20,071 bases of DNA from DATGQT01 sp033720695 (GTDB lineage: Bacteria; Bacteroidota; Rhodothermia; Rhodothermales; Rubricoccaceae): contig JAWWCA010000039.1 of the NCBI GenBank assembly GCA_033720695.1, forward strand, positions 1 through 20,071, given 5' to 3'. The translations under genes were made by a program, and so were the position numbers. How positions within the stretch are numbered: position 1 is the first letter of the stretch; the number at the start of each line of letters is the position of its first letter. The notes below the pieces were generated by a model. The model was not told where the DNA came from. It did no database searches and saw only the letters and a program-made list of their open reading frames with translations. Shown here piece after piece: positions 6,377-14,252 of this stretch.

Positions 6377-7075
6377 ATGACCCCCGAAACCCCCGGCGAG
6401 CACCTCCGCGACGTCTCGCCCAAGCCGAAATACGTGCCCGGCCAGGCCATCGAGCGCCACGTCCCCGACGAGGCGCTGGTGTGGACCGACGACGAGAAGC
6501 GGCAGATCGAGGCCTTCCGCAAGCAGTACCCCACGAACGACGGCGCCGTGATGAAGGGGCTGTGGCTGGCCCAGCGGAAGTTCGGCTGGCTCCCACCCGA
6601 GGTGGTCCAGTTCGTCGCCGACACCCTGGAGCTCCCCTACGCCAAGGTGTGGGGCGTCGCGACGTTCTACACCCAGTACTTCAAGGAGGAGCGCGGGCGC
6701 TACGTCCTCGACGTGTGCACGTGCTTCTCGTGCCAGGTCTGCGGCGGCTACGACGTGCTCCACTACCTCGAAGAGCAGCTCGGCGTCGAGGTCGGCCAGA
6801 CGACCGAGGACGGGCTGTTCACGATCCAGGAGGCCGAGTGCCTCGGCGCCTGCGGGAGCGCCCCCATGCTCCAGGTCACGAACGGCCCCTACGTCCACAA
6901 CCTCACGCGCGAGAAGGTGGACGGCCTCCTCGCCGACCTCCGCGACGGCAAGATGCCACCGTTCGAGTCCGTCACGCTGCCCCAGGACGAGGCCGAGCTC
7001 GGCGGCAACCGCCGCTCCGACGCCGAGGCCGTGACCGCCTACCGGACGCCCCCCGTCTCCGAGACGCTCCACTGA
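6377..7075 (+). CDS. nuoE: NADH-quinone oxidoreductase subunit E (24 kDa type, N1a cluster)
   Basis: This 232-residue thioredoxin-fold subunit of the NADH-oxidising module carries [2Fe-2S] cluster N1a. The ligand pattern Cys114-x4-Cys119 (VCTCFSCQVCGG) and Cys155-x3-Cys159 (ECLGACGSAP) is complete. Two further Cys (116 and 122) sit inside or next to the first pair, which is uncommon. Residues 40-105 form the usual helical bundle (FGWLPPEVVQFVAD, VWGVATFYTQYF). About 30 residues precede it and about 35 follow the domain. The ATG has no Shine-Dalgarno sequence and lies after the heptamer repeat. The stop is followed after one base by nuoF, so the two partners are translationally coupled. Confidence 0.96.
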   Translation: MTPETPGEHLRDVSPKPKYVPGQAIERHVPDEALVWTDDEKRQIEAFRKQYPTNDGAVMKGLWLAQRKFGWLPPEVVQFVADTLELPYAKVWGVATFYTQYFKEERGRYVLDVCTCFSCQVCGGYDVLHYLEEQLGVEVGQTTEDGLFTIQEAECLGACGSAPMLQVTNGPYVHNLTREKVDGLLADLRDGKMPPFESVTLPQDEAELGGNRRSDAEAVTAYRTPPVSETLH

Positions 7076-7076
7076 T

Positions 7077-8480
7077 ATGGCCGACGCCCCCTCCTTCATC
7101 ACCGGCGAAACCAAAGCGGGCGACTGGCGCTCCTACGAGCGCGTGCTCCTCCCGCCCGTCAAGGACCTCCACAAGCGCGAGGTCTACGAGCAGCACGGCG
7201 GCTACCAGGCGCTCCGGTCCGTCCTCAAGGACGGGGCGTTCGACCCCAAGGGGCTGACCGACGCCGTCAAGGCGAGCGGGCTGCGCGGCCGCGGCGGCGC
7301 CGGCTTCTCGACGGGCCTGAAGTGGAGCTTCATGCCGCCCGTCGACCCCGAGAAGCCGCGCTACCTCTGCTGCAACGGCGACGAGTCCGAGCCCGGCACG
7401 TTCAAGGACCGCCAGCTCTTCGAGTACAACCCCCACCTCATGATCGAGGGGATCGTGCTCGCGTGCTACGCGATGACGATCAAGACGTGCTACCTCTACA
7501 TCCGCGGGGAGTACATCGACTACGTCCGCCACGTCGAGCGCGCCGTGGACGAGGCCTATGCCGCCGGCTACCTCGGGACGAACATCCTCGGCACCGACTT
7601 CTCGACCGACCTCGTCGTGCACGAGGGGGCCGGCGCCTACATCTGCGGCGAGGAGACGAGCCTCATGGAGAGCCTGGAGGGCAAGCGGGCCTACCCCCGC
7701 ATCAAGCCGCCCTTCCCGGCGCAGGCCGGCCTCTGGGCCATGCCCACCACCATCAACAACGTCGAGACGCTGGCGTGCGTCCCGCTCATCGTCAACCGCG
7801 GCGCCGAGTGGTTCGCCAAGACGGGCGCCGAGAAGCACCCCGGCCCGGTCCTCTACGGCATCTCCGGGCACGTCGAGAAGCCGGGCGTCTACGAATACCC
7901 CACGGGGATGCTGGTCTCGGACCTCCTGGAGGTGGCCGGCGGCGCCCGCGGCGGCAAGCGGATCAAGGCCATCGTCCCCGGCGGGAGCTCCACGCCGCCC
8001 CTCCGGTGGGAGGACTGCGAGGGCGTCACGATGGACGCCGAAACCCTCCGCGAGGCCGGCTCCTCGATCGGCACCGCCGGCCTCTGCTTCCTCGACGAGG
8101 ACACCGACATGGTGTCGTGGACGCGCCGCATCGCCCACTTCTACCACCACGAGAGCTGCGGGCAGTGCACGCCCTGCCGCGACGGCACCGGCTGGGTCGA
8201 GAAGCTGCTGACGCGGATCGACGAGGGCGAGGGCTACACCCGCGACCTCGACCTCCTCCTCGAGATCTGCGACCAGATGGAGGGCCGGACGGTCTGCGCC
8301 CTCGCCGACGCCGCCGCCTGGCCCGTCCGCTGGGGCATCCGCCGCTTCCGCGACGAGTTCGAGGCGAAGTGCAAGGCGGCGAGCTTCGCCGTCGCCGGCG
8401 GCGACGGGGCGCCCGCGCTCCCCGCCGGCCCCGCCGAGGTCTCGTCCACCACCACCATCACCCCTGCTGGCACCCCCTGA
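7077..8480 (+). CDS. nuoF: NADH-quinone oxidoreductase subunit F (FMN, NADH site, N3 cluster)
   Basis: This 467-residue subunit is where NADH is oxidised. The FMN-binding LRGRGGAGFSTGLKW lies at 69-83. CNGDESEPGTFKDR and GAGAYICGEETSLMESLEG line the flavin/NADH pocket. Cluster N3 ligands are Cys361, Cys364 and Cys367 (ESCGQCTPCRDG) plus Cys407 (RTVCALAD). A soluble-ligand-binding beta region (SGHVEKPGVYEYPTG) lies in between. The tail after about 435 is an Ala/Gly/Thr-rich disordered extension. It starts one base after nuoE. Its partner NuoG is not the next gene, as would be usual; a lipoprotein gene lies between them. Confidence 0.97.
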   Translation: MADAPSFITGETKAGDWRSYERVLLPPVKDLHKREVYEQHGGYQALRSVLKDGAFDPKGLTDAVKASGLRGRGGAGFSTGLKWSFMPPVDPEKPRYLCCNGDESEPGTFKDRQLFEYNPHLMIEGIVLACYAMTIKTCYLYIRGEYIDYVRHVERAVDEAYAAGYLGTNILGTDFSTDLVVHEGAGAYICGEETSLMESLEGKRAYPRIKPPFPAQAGLWAMPTTINNVETLACVPLIVNRGAEWFAKTGAEKHPGPVLYGISGHVEKPGVYEYPTGMLVSDLLEVAGGARGGKRIKAIVPGGSSTPPLRWEDCEGVTMDAETLREAGSSIGTAGLCFLDEDTDMVSWTRRIAHFYHHESCGQCTPCRDGTGWVEKLLTRIDEGEGYTRDLDLLLEICDQMEGRTVCALADAAAWPVRWGIRRFRDEFEAKCKAASFAVAGGDGAPALPAGPAEVSSTTTITPAGTP

Positions 8481-8496
8481 CGGTTCTGACGACCCC

Positions 8497-9036
8497 ATGA
8501 AACGCCGCCTCCTGCTCCTCCCCGTCCTGCTCCTCGCCGCCTGCGCCTCGGAGGAGGCGCCCGTGGCCGACACCGAGGCCGACGCCCTCGCGACGGACGA
8601 CGCCTTCGTCGCCGACCTCGGCACCGTCGTGGGCGACGACCCCGGCGACGGCCCTGTCCTCTTCGTGGACGAGGTGCTGATGCACCCCGAGCAGTACACC
8701 GACACGCCCGTGCGCGTGGCCGGCACCATCTCCGAGGTGTGCCAGCAGGCCGGGTGCTGGTTCACGTTCCAGAACGACGCCGGCACGACCTTCCGCGTCA
8801 GCGTCCCCCGCGACGGCGACGGCTACGTGTTCACGTTCCCCACCGACGTCTCCGGCCGCAGCGCCGTCGTCGCGGGCATGCTCACCGTCGAGGAGACCGA
8901 CGTCGAGACGCTCCGCCACCTCGCCGAGGATGGGGGCGCGAGCGAGGAGGAGGTCGCCGCCATCACCGAGCCGGAGCGGGCCCTCGTCCTCACCGCCTCC
9001 GGCGCCCGCCTCGAAGGCGATCCCCAGAACACCTAG
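8497..9036 (+). CDS. DUF4920-family lipoprotein inside the nuo operon
   Basis: The 179-residue protein has a short lipoprotein signal, MKRRLLLLPVLLLAAC, with lipidation expected at Cys16, then an acidic linker to about residue 50. The core reads TPVRVAGTISEVCQQAGCWF (Cys82, Cys87), FRVSVPRDGDGYVFTFP, then GRSAVVAGMLTVEETD and LRHLAEDGGASEEEVAAITEP. This matches my memory of DUF4920 proteins: small beta-barrel, OB-like, with a conserved Cys pair and the LRHxAEDxG motif. They are common in Bacteroidota and have no firm function. It lies 16 bases after nuoF and 78 before nuoG on the same strand, so it is cotranscribed. A role in complex I assembly, metal or redox handling, or quinone access is only inference. 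As a lipoprotein it would be on the opposite side of the membrane from NuoE-G. Confidence 0.83.
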   Translation: MKRRLLLLPVLLLAACASEEAPVADTEADALATDDAFVADLGTVVGDDPGDGPVLFVDEVLMHPEQYTDTPVRVAGTISEVCQQAGCWFTFQNDAGTTFRVSVPRDGDGYVFTFPTDVSGRSAVVAGMLTVEETDVETLRHLAEDGGASEEEVAAITEPERALVLTASGARLEGDPQNT

Positions 9037-9055
9037 CGAACCCCGAGCGCCCACC

Positions 9056-9086
9056 GACGGGCACCGGCCGCCGAAGGCCGCCCGTC
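9056..9086 (+). other. Hairpin upstream of nuoG
   Basis: Outer arms GACGGGC (9056-9062) and GCCCGTC (9080-9086) pair perfectly. Inner arms GGCC (9066-9069) and GGCC (9076-9079) continue the stem after a 3-base bulge. It is followed by a C/T-rich leader running to the nuoG ATG, without a T-run. It could stabilise the upstream mRNA or reset translation after the inserted lipoprotein gene. Confidence 0.4.
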
Positions 9087-9114
9087 TCCGGCCCTCCCCC
9101 TCTCCCCCCTCTTC

Positions 9115-10830
9115 ATGCCGCAGGTCACGATCGACGGCCAGCCCTACGAGTTCGAGCCGGGCGAGAAGCTCCTCCAGCTCTGCCTCGACCAGGGCATCGA
9201 GCTCCCCCACTTCTGCTACCACCCCTCGCTCTCGATCCCGGCCAACTGCCGGCAGTGCCTCGTCAAGGCCGGCACGCCGCAGCGCGACCGCGAGACCGGC
9301 GAGGTCGTCACGGGCGACGACGGGCAGCCCGTCATCAACTACTTCCCGAAGCTGATGCCGAGCTGCGCGCTCGACGCCGCCGACGGGATGGTGGTCCACA
9401 CGCAGTACGACAGCGTCGAGGTCGCCTCCGCTCAGGAGGACAACCTCGAGATCATGCTGGTCAATCACCCGCTCGACTGCCCCATCTGCGACCAGGCCGG
9501 GCAGTGCCCGCTCCAGATCCAGGCCTACAAGTACGGCCCCGAGGGCTCCCGCTTCGAGTTCCAGAAGGTCCACAAACCCAAGCGCGTCCAGCTCGGCCCC
9601 CACGTCATCCTCGACGCCGAGCGCTGCATCAACTGCACGCGCTGCACGCGGTTCACCGAGGAGGTGACGGAGACCCACCAGCTCACGATCGTCAACCGAG
9701 GTGACAAGAACCACCCGATGACGGCGCCGGGCCAGGTCTTCGACGACCCCTACTCGATGAACGTCTGCGACCTCTGCCCCGTCGGCGCGCTCACCGAGGA
9801 CTACTTCCGGTTCAAGGCGCGCGTCTGGGAGATGTCCAAGACGCCCACAATCTCGGACGTCGGCGGCAAGGGCATCAACGTGGACGTGTGGGTGCGCCAC
9901 GACGAGGTTCTCCGCATCACCCCGCGTGAGAACCTCGACGTCAACGAGTACTGGATGCCCGACGTGGCGCGGCTCGTCTACCGCCGCTACCAGGAGGACC
10001 GCCCCGCCGGGCCCACCCTCGGCGGGCAGCCGGCCGACTGGGGCCACGCCTACGACGAGGCTGCGCGCCTCTTGAAGGAGGCCGGGGGCCGCGTCCTCTT
10101 CCTCGGGTCCGCGTTCGCGACGGTCGAGGACAACTACCTGCTCCAGCGGCTGGCCGAGGCCGCGGGCGGCGAGGTCGCCGGCTACATCGCCCACCGCCAG
10201 GAGGAGAGTGGCGACGGCTGGCTGATCTCGGACGACCCCGCGCCGAACACGGCCGGCTGCGAGCGCCTCGGCCTCTCCCCCGTCGACGGCGCCCTGCTCC
10301 GGGCCCGCCTCGCCGAGGCCGACGTGCTCTACGTCCTCGACGAGGACCCCGTCGCCGCCGGCCTCCTCTCGGCCGACGACCTGGAGGGCGTGGCCGTCAT
10401 CCTCCACCACTACCACACCACCAACGAGACGCTCCCCGCCGCCGACGTCGCCTTCCCCGCCGCGATGAGCGTCGAGACCCTCGGCACCTACGTCAACGAG
10501 GACGGCCGGGCGCAGCTGCTCCGCCCGGCCAAGGCCGTCCAGGGCGCCTACCGCCCGCTCATGGCCGCGCTCGGCATGGGCCTGAGCCGGCTCGACCGCC
10601 AGGGCACCCCGTTCGACCGCTGGCACGGCGAGAACTACCGGGTGGACTGCCAGCCCGGCTGGGTGGTCCTCCCTGAGCTCGCCGAGCGCCTCGGCCGCCC
10701 GCTCCGCTACAAGAGCCCGGCTCGGATCATGGACGAGGTGGCCGACGGCGTCCCCGCCTTCGCCGGGGCCACCCACGACGCCATGGGCTACCACGGCGTC
10801 CCCCTCGAAGACGTCGCCGCTGCTGTCTGA
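9115..10830 (+). CDS. nuoG: NADH-quinone oxidoreductase subunit G (75 kDa type; N1b, N4, N5 clusters)
   Basis: This 571-residue iron-sulfur subunit carries electrons from NuoF to NuoI. The N-terminal ferredoxin-like domain has N1b ligands Cys34, Cys45, Cys48 and Cys84. The span between the last two is 35 residues, with an insertion (ETGEVVTGDDGQP). N5 ligands are His118, Cys122, Cys125 and Cys131 (HPLDCPICDQAGQC). N4 ligands are Cys171, Cys174, Cys177 and Cys221 (CINCTRC, CDLCPVGAL). The molybdopterin-oxidoreductase-like C-terminal part is short. I see no CxxCxxxC motif for the off-pathway N7 cluster, as in mitochondrial-type proteins. The start follows a C/T-rich leader. Confidence 0.96.
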   Translation: MPQVTIDGQPYEFEPGEKLLQLCLDQGIELPHFCYHPSLSIPANCRQCLVKAGTPQRDRETGEVVTGDDGQPVINYFPKLMPSCALDAADGMVVHTQYDSVEVASAQEDNLEIMLVNHPLDCPICDQAGQCPLQIQAYKYGPEGSRFEFQKVHKPKRVQLGPHVILDAERCINCTRCTRFTEEVTETHQLTIVNRGDKNHPMTAPGQVFDDPYSMNVCDLCPVGALTEDYFRFKARVWEMSKTPTISDVGGKGINVDVWVRHDEVLRITPRENLDVNEYWMPDVARLVYRRYQEDRPAGPTLGGQPADWGHAYDEAARLLKEAGGRVLFLGSAFATVEDNYLLQRLAEAAGGEVAGYIAHRQEESGDGWLISDDPAPNTAGCERLGLSPVDGALLRARLAEADVLYVLDEDPVAAGLLSADDLEGVAVILHHYHTTNETLPAADVAFPAAMSVETLGTYVNEDGRAQLLRPAKAVQGAYRPLMAALGMGLSRLDRQGTPFDRWHGENYRVDCQPGWVVLPELAERLGRPLRYKSPARIMDEVADGVPAFAGATHDAMGYHGVPLEDVAAAV

Positions 10831-10837
10831 GGGAGGA

Positions 10838-10872
10838 GGCGCGCCGCGCCGGGGGCCGTGACCCCTCGCGCC
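10838..10872 (+). other. Hairpin in the nuoG-nuoH gap
   Basis: Outer arms GGCGCG (10838-10843) and CGCGCC (10867-10872) and inner arms GGGG and CCCC (10862-10865) make a broken GC stem, 7 bases after the nuoG stop. The gap then becomes C/T-rich up to the nuoH ATG. It may be a processing or stability element, or chance. Confidence 0.3.
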
Positions 10873-10915
10873 GCCTGCCGTATCCTTCCTCCCCCCCTCT
10901 CCCCCGCGCACCCCC

Positions 10916-11986
10916 ATGGCCACGATCCAGGCGATCTGGGAGGTCATCGACCTCCCGCTCGTCATCTTCCTCGTCCTCAACGGGCTGCTCATCACGGCCT
11001 CGATGCTCGTCTACGCCGAGCGCCGCGTGAGCGCGTTCCTGCAGGAGCGCACCGGCCCGAACCGCGTCGGCCCGAAGGGGCTGCTGCAGTCGTTCGCCGA
11101 CGTCTTCAAGCTCATCTTCAAGGAGGACATCGTCCCGACGCAGGCGAACCGGTTCATCCACTCGCTGGCGCCGACGCTGATGGTGGTGATCGCGATGAGC
11201 ACGCCGGCGGTGATCCCGTGGGCGCGGACGGCCAGCGGCACCGGCCCCCTCGCCATCGCCGACCTGAGCGTGGGCATCCTCGTCGTCCTCGCGCTCACGT
11301 CGGTCTCTGTCTACGGCGTGACGCTGGCCGGATGGAGCTCGAACTCGAAGTACTCGCTCCTCGGCGGGCTCCGGTCGTCGGCGCAGATGATCTCGTACGA
11401 GCTCGCAATGGGGGCGGCCGTGATCTCGGTCGTGCTCATGGCGCAGAGCCTGAGCCTGTACGTGATCGTCGAGAACCAGAACCACGCCGTCCTCGGGCCC
11501 CTCGCGTGGAACTGGTTCCGCAACCCCGTCGGCTTCGTGATCTTCGCCGTGACGGCCCTGGCCGAGACGAACCGGGCGCCGTTCGACCTCCCCGAGGCCG
11601 AGCAGGAGCTCGTCGGCGGCTACCACACGGAGTACTCGGGGATGAAGTTCGGGATGTTCTTCCTCGCCGAGTACGTCAACATGTGGGTGGCGAGCCTGGT
11701 GATCGTGACGCTGTTCCTGGGCGGGTACCTCCTGCCGTGGGAGGCGGCCTACGCGGGGTGGTTCTACGAGGCCGACCTCGGGTGGCTGCTGACGGTGGCG
11801 CAGGTGCTGTTCTTCATCCTGAAGGTGGTCGCCATCGCGATCTGCTTCATCTGGATCCGCTGGACGCTCCCCCGCTTCAAGTACAACCAGCTGATGCGGC
11901 TGGGGTGGCAGTACCTCCTCCCCATCGCCATCGCCAACATCCTCGTCATCGCCCTCCTCGTGGCGCTCTACGAGACGCTCGTTTGA
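10916..11986 (+). CDS. nuoH: NADH-quinone oxidoreductase subunit H
   Basis: This 356-residue multi-spanning membrane subunit joins the peripheral arm to the membrane arm and forms the quinone tunnel. About eight hydrophobic helices are visible. Signature loops are AERRVSAFLQERTGPNRVGP (residues 34-53), FADVFKLIFKED, and LAETNRAPFDLPEAEQELVG with GYHTEYSGMKFGMFFLAEY, containing the conserved Glu and Arg residues of the E-channel region. The ATG lies after a C/T-rich leader with no Shine-Dalgarno sequence. It is the last gene of the operon here: a strong terminator follows and nuoI is not next, although in most bacteria it follows nuoH. Confidence 0.97.
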   Translation: MATIQAIWEVIDLPLVIFLVLNGLLITASMLVYAERRVSAFLQERTGPNRVGPKGLLQSFADVFKLIFKEDIVPTQANRFIHSLAPTLMVVIAMSTPAVIPWARTASGTGPLAIADLSVGILVVLALTSVSVYGVTLAGWSSNSKYSLLGGLRSSAQMISYELAMGAAVISVVLMAQSLSLYVIVENQNHAVLGPLAWNWFRNPVGFVIFAVTALAETNRAPFDLPEAEQELVGGYHTEYSGMKFGMFFLAEYVNMWVASLVIVTLFLGGYLLPWEAAYAGWFYEADLGWLLTVAQVLFFILKVVAIAICFIWIRWTLPRFKYNQLMRLGWQYLLPIAIANILVIALLVALYETLV

Positions 11987-12006
11987 GCACCCGGGCCCTC
12001 GTCCCC

Positions 12007-12051
12007 GCGGGGGCGGCTCGTCCGAGCCGCCCCCGCGTCGTTTCTGGTTTT
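12007..12051 (+). terminator. Rho-independent terminator of the nuo operon
   Basis: GCGGGGGCGGCTC (12007-12019) and GAGCCGCCCCCGC (12024-12036) form a perfect 13-bp stem with the 4-base loop GTCC. A T-rich tail follows (TCGTTTCTGGTTTT). It lies 20 bases after the nuoH stop and before the separate tkt promoter. This is the only hairpin in the window with a convincing T-tail. Confidence 0.85.
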
Positions 12052-12072
12052 CCGCCAAGGCCGCCCGGCGCG

Positions 12073-12104
12073 TTGAACCCCTCGGAGCCCCGCCCGTAGC
12101 TTGC
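12073..12104 (+). promoter_or_regulatory. Promoter of the tkt gene
   Basis: TTG (12073-12075, in TTGAAC) and TAGCTTGC (12097-12104) are 21 bases apart. This is the same arrangement as the nuoA promoter, with the shared TTGAA and CGTAG-x-TT. The predicted start of transcription is near 12110, about 24 nt before the ATG. It lies directly after the nuo terminator, so tkt begins a new transcription unit. Confidence 0.62.
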
Positions 12105-12133
12105 CGGCCCGCTCCCTCCGTTCCCGCCCCGCC

Positions 12134-14218
12134 ATGGCCGACGCCGACCTCCTCGCCTCGGTAGACCTCCGCGCCCAACAGGCACTCGCCGCCCGCACCG
12201 TCCGCGGCCTCTCGATGGACGGCGTCCAGGCTGCCGAGTCCGGCCACCCCGGCATGCCCATGGGCATGGCCGACGCCGCCACGGTCCTCTTCACCGAGGT
12301 CCTCCGCTACAACCCCGCCGCGCCCGACTGGCCCGACCGCGACCGCTTCGTGCTCTCGGCCGGGCACGGCTCCATGCTCCTCTACAGCCTCCTCCACCTC
12401 ACCGGGTACCAGGACTTCCCGATGGAGCAGCTCCAGCGGTTCCGGCAGTGGGGCAGCCGGACGGCCGGCCACCCGGAGAGCTTCCTCGCCCAGGGCATCG
12501 AGACGACGACCGGGCCGCTCGGCCAGGGGATCGCGAACGCCGTCGGCATGGCGATCGCCGAGAAGCACCTCGGCGCCGTCTTCAACACCGACGCGCACCG
12601 GGTCGTGGACCACCACACCTACGTCATCGCCTCCGACGGCGACCTCATGGAGGGGGTCTCGAACGAGGCCTCGTCGCTCGCCGGCCACCTCGGCCTGGGC
12701 AAGCTCGTCGTGCTCTGGGACGACAACCACATCTCGATCGACGGGCCGACGGAGCTCGCCTTCACCGAGGACGTGCTCGGCCGCTACGCCGCGCTCGGCT
12801 GGCACACCCAGGGGCCCCTCGACGGCCACGACCTCGACGCTGTGGCGGCGGCCGTGGAGACGGCCCGCGCCGTCGCGGACCGCCCCTCCATCATCGCCTG
12901 CCGCACGACGATCGGCTACGGCGCGCCCAACAAGGCCGGCACGGCGGCCGCCCACGGCGAGCCGCTCGGCGAGGACGAGCTGGCGAAGACGAAGGAGGCC
13001 CTCGGCATCCCGCTCGACCCCCGCTTCTTCGTCCCCGACGAGACGCGCCGGTTCATGGGGCAGGCCGCCTGCGACCGGGCGTCGGCCCACGCCGAGTGGC
13101 TCGAGACCTTCGACGCGTGGCGTGAGGCGAACCCGGAGAAGGCCGCGCTGTGGGACCGGATGCACAGCCGCGACCTCCCCGACGGCTGGGACGCCGACCT
13201 CCCGCAGTTCGAGGCGAGTGAGAAGGGCATGGCGACGCGCGCCGCGAGCGGCAAGGTGCTCGGCGCGCTGTGGGAAGAGCTGCCCGAACTCATGGGCGGC
13301 TCAGCCGACCTCACGCCCTCCAACAAGACGCGGACGGACAGCGCCTTCGACTTCTCCGAGGCCACCCCCGAGGGGCGCTACCTCCGCTTCGGCGTGCGCG
13401 AGCACGCGATGGGCGCCCTCTGCAACGGGCTCACCGTCCACGGCGCCCTCCGCGGCTTCGGCGGCACCTTCCTCATCTTCTCCGACTACATGAAGCCGGC
13501 CGTCCGCCTCTCGGCGCTGATGGGCCTGCCGTGCCTCTGGATCTACACCCACGACTCCATCGGCCTTGGCGAGGACGGGCCGACGCACCAGCCCATCGAG
13601 CAGCTCGCTGGCCTCCGCGCGATCCCCAACCTCTACGTGGTCCGGCCCGCCGACGCCAACGAGACGCGGGAGGCGTGGCGGCTCGCGCTGACGCGCGCCG
13701 ACGGCCCCACCGCCTTCGCCTTCACGCGCCAGAACGTGCCCACGCTCGACCGCACCCGGTACGCCTCAGCCGACGGCGTGCACCGCGGCGCCTACGTCCT
13801 CTCCGACTGCGAGGGCACCCCCGACGTCCTCCTCCTCGCCACCGGCTCCGAGGTCCAGCTCGCCCTCGACGCGCGGGGGACCCTGGCGGCCGACGGCGTC
13901 GCTGCGCGCGTCGTTTCGATGCCGTGTTGGGAGCGGTTCCGCGAGCAGAGCCGGGACTACCGGGATGCGGTGCTGCCACCCGAAGTGACGGCGCGCGTGG
14001 CCGTCGAGGCGGCGCACCCGCTGGGCTGGCACGAGTGGGTCGGGAGCGGCGGCGCCGTCGTCGGGCTGACGCGGTTCGGGGCGAGCGCGCCCTACGAGGC
14101 GGTCTACCGGCACCTCGGCGTCACGGCCGAGGCCGTCGTCGAGGCCGCCCGGCACCAACTCGGCGGCGGGCGCGGCCCCGTCGGCACGCCGGAGGCGGCG
14201 CTGGAGGCGGGGCACTGA
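12134..14218 (+). CDS. tkt: Transketolase
   Basis: The 694-residue thiamine-diphosphate enzyme moves two-carbon units between ketose and aldose phosphates in the non-oxidative pentose phosphate pathway. The length is normal. Visible landmarks: SGHPGMPMGMAD (His38), SAGHGSMLLYSLLH (His78), TTGPLGQGIANAVGMA, the ThDP/metal motif SDGDLMEG (167-174) with Asn198 (DDNHIS), GGSADLTPSNKT, the activating Glu423 (GVREHAMGA), and THDSIGLGEDGPTHQPIE. The reading frame extends up to a TTG at 12101, but that lies inside the -7 box; MADADLL at 12134 gives the normal N-terminus. The neighbour rpe makes xylulose-5-phosphate, a substrate of this enzyme. Confidence 0.97.
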   Translation: MADADLLASVDLRAQQALAARTVRGLSMDGVQAAESGHPGMPMGMADAATVLFTEVLRYNPAAPDWPDRDRFVLSAGHGSMLLYSLLHLTGYQDFPMEQLQRFRQWGSRTAGHPESFLAQGIETTTGPLGQGIANAVGMAIAEKHLGAVFNTDAHRVVDHHTYVIASDGDLMEGVSNEASSLAGHLGLGKLVVLWDDNHISIDGPTELAFTEDVLGRYAALGWHTQGPLDGHDLDAVAAAVETARAVADRPSIIACRTTIGYGAPNKAGTAAAHGEPLGEDELAKTKEALGIPLDPRFFVPDETRRFMGQAACDRASAHAEWLETFDAWREANPEKAALWDRMHSRDLPDGWDADLPQFEASEKGMATRAASGKVLGALWEELPELMGGSADLTPSNKTRTDSAFDFSEATPEGRYLRFGVREHAMGALCNGLTVHGALRGFGGTFLIFSDYMKPAVRLSALMGLPCLWIYTHDSIGLGEDGPTHQPIEQLAGLRAIPNLYVVRPADANETREAWRLALTRADGPTAFAFTRQNVPTLDRTRYASADGVHRGAYVLSDCEGTPDVLLLATGSEVQLALDARGTLAADGVAARVVSMPCWERFREQSRDYRDAVLPPEVTARVAVEAAHPLGWHEWVGSGGAVVGLTRFGASAPYEAVYRHLGVTAEAVVEAARHQLGGGRGPVGTPEAALEAGH

Positions 14219-14252
14219 CGAGGCCGGGCGGGCGCCAGATTCCATGCGCGCC

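Noticed and set aside
6972..8786. 604-codon antisense open frame over nuoF
   Set aside because: Shadow of nuoF; no recognisable domain.
8458..10995. 845-codon antisense open frame over the lipoprotein gene and nuoG
   Set aside because: Same artefact of high GC; it overlaps complete known genes and shows no motifs.
12101..12133. TTG at 12101 as the tkt start
   Set aside because: It overlaps the TAGCTTGC box; ATG 12134 gives the family N-terminus.
10727..13165. 812-codon antisense open frame over nuoH and tkt
   Set aside because: It crosses the perfect terminator and the tkt promoter, has biased low-complexity composition, and lies opposite two certain genes.
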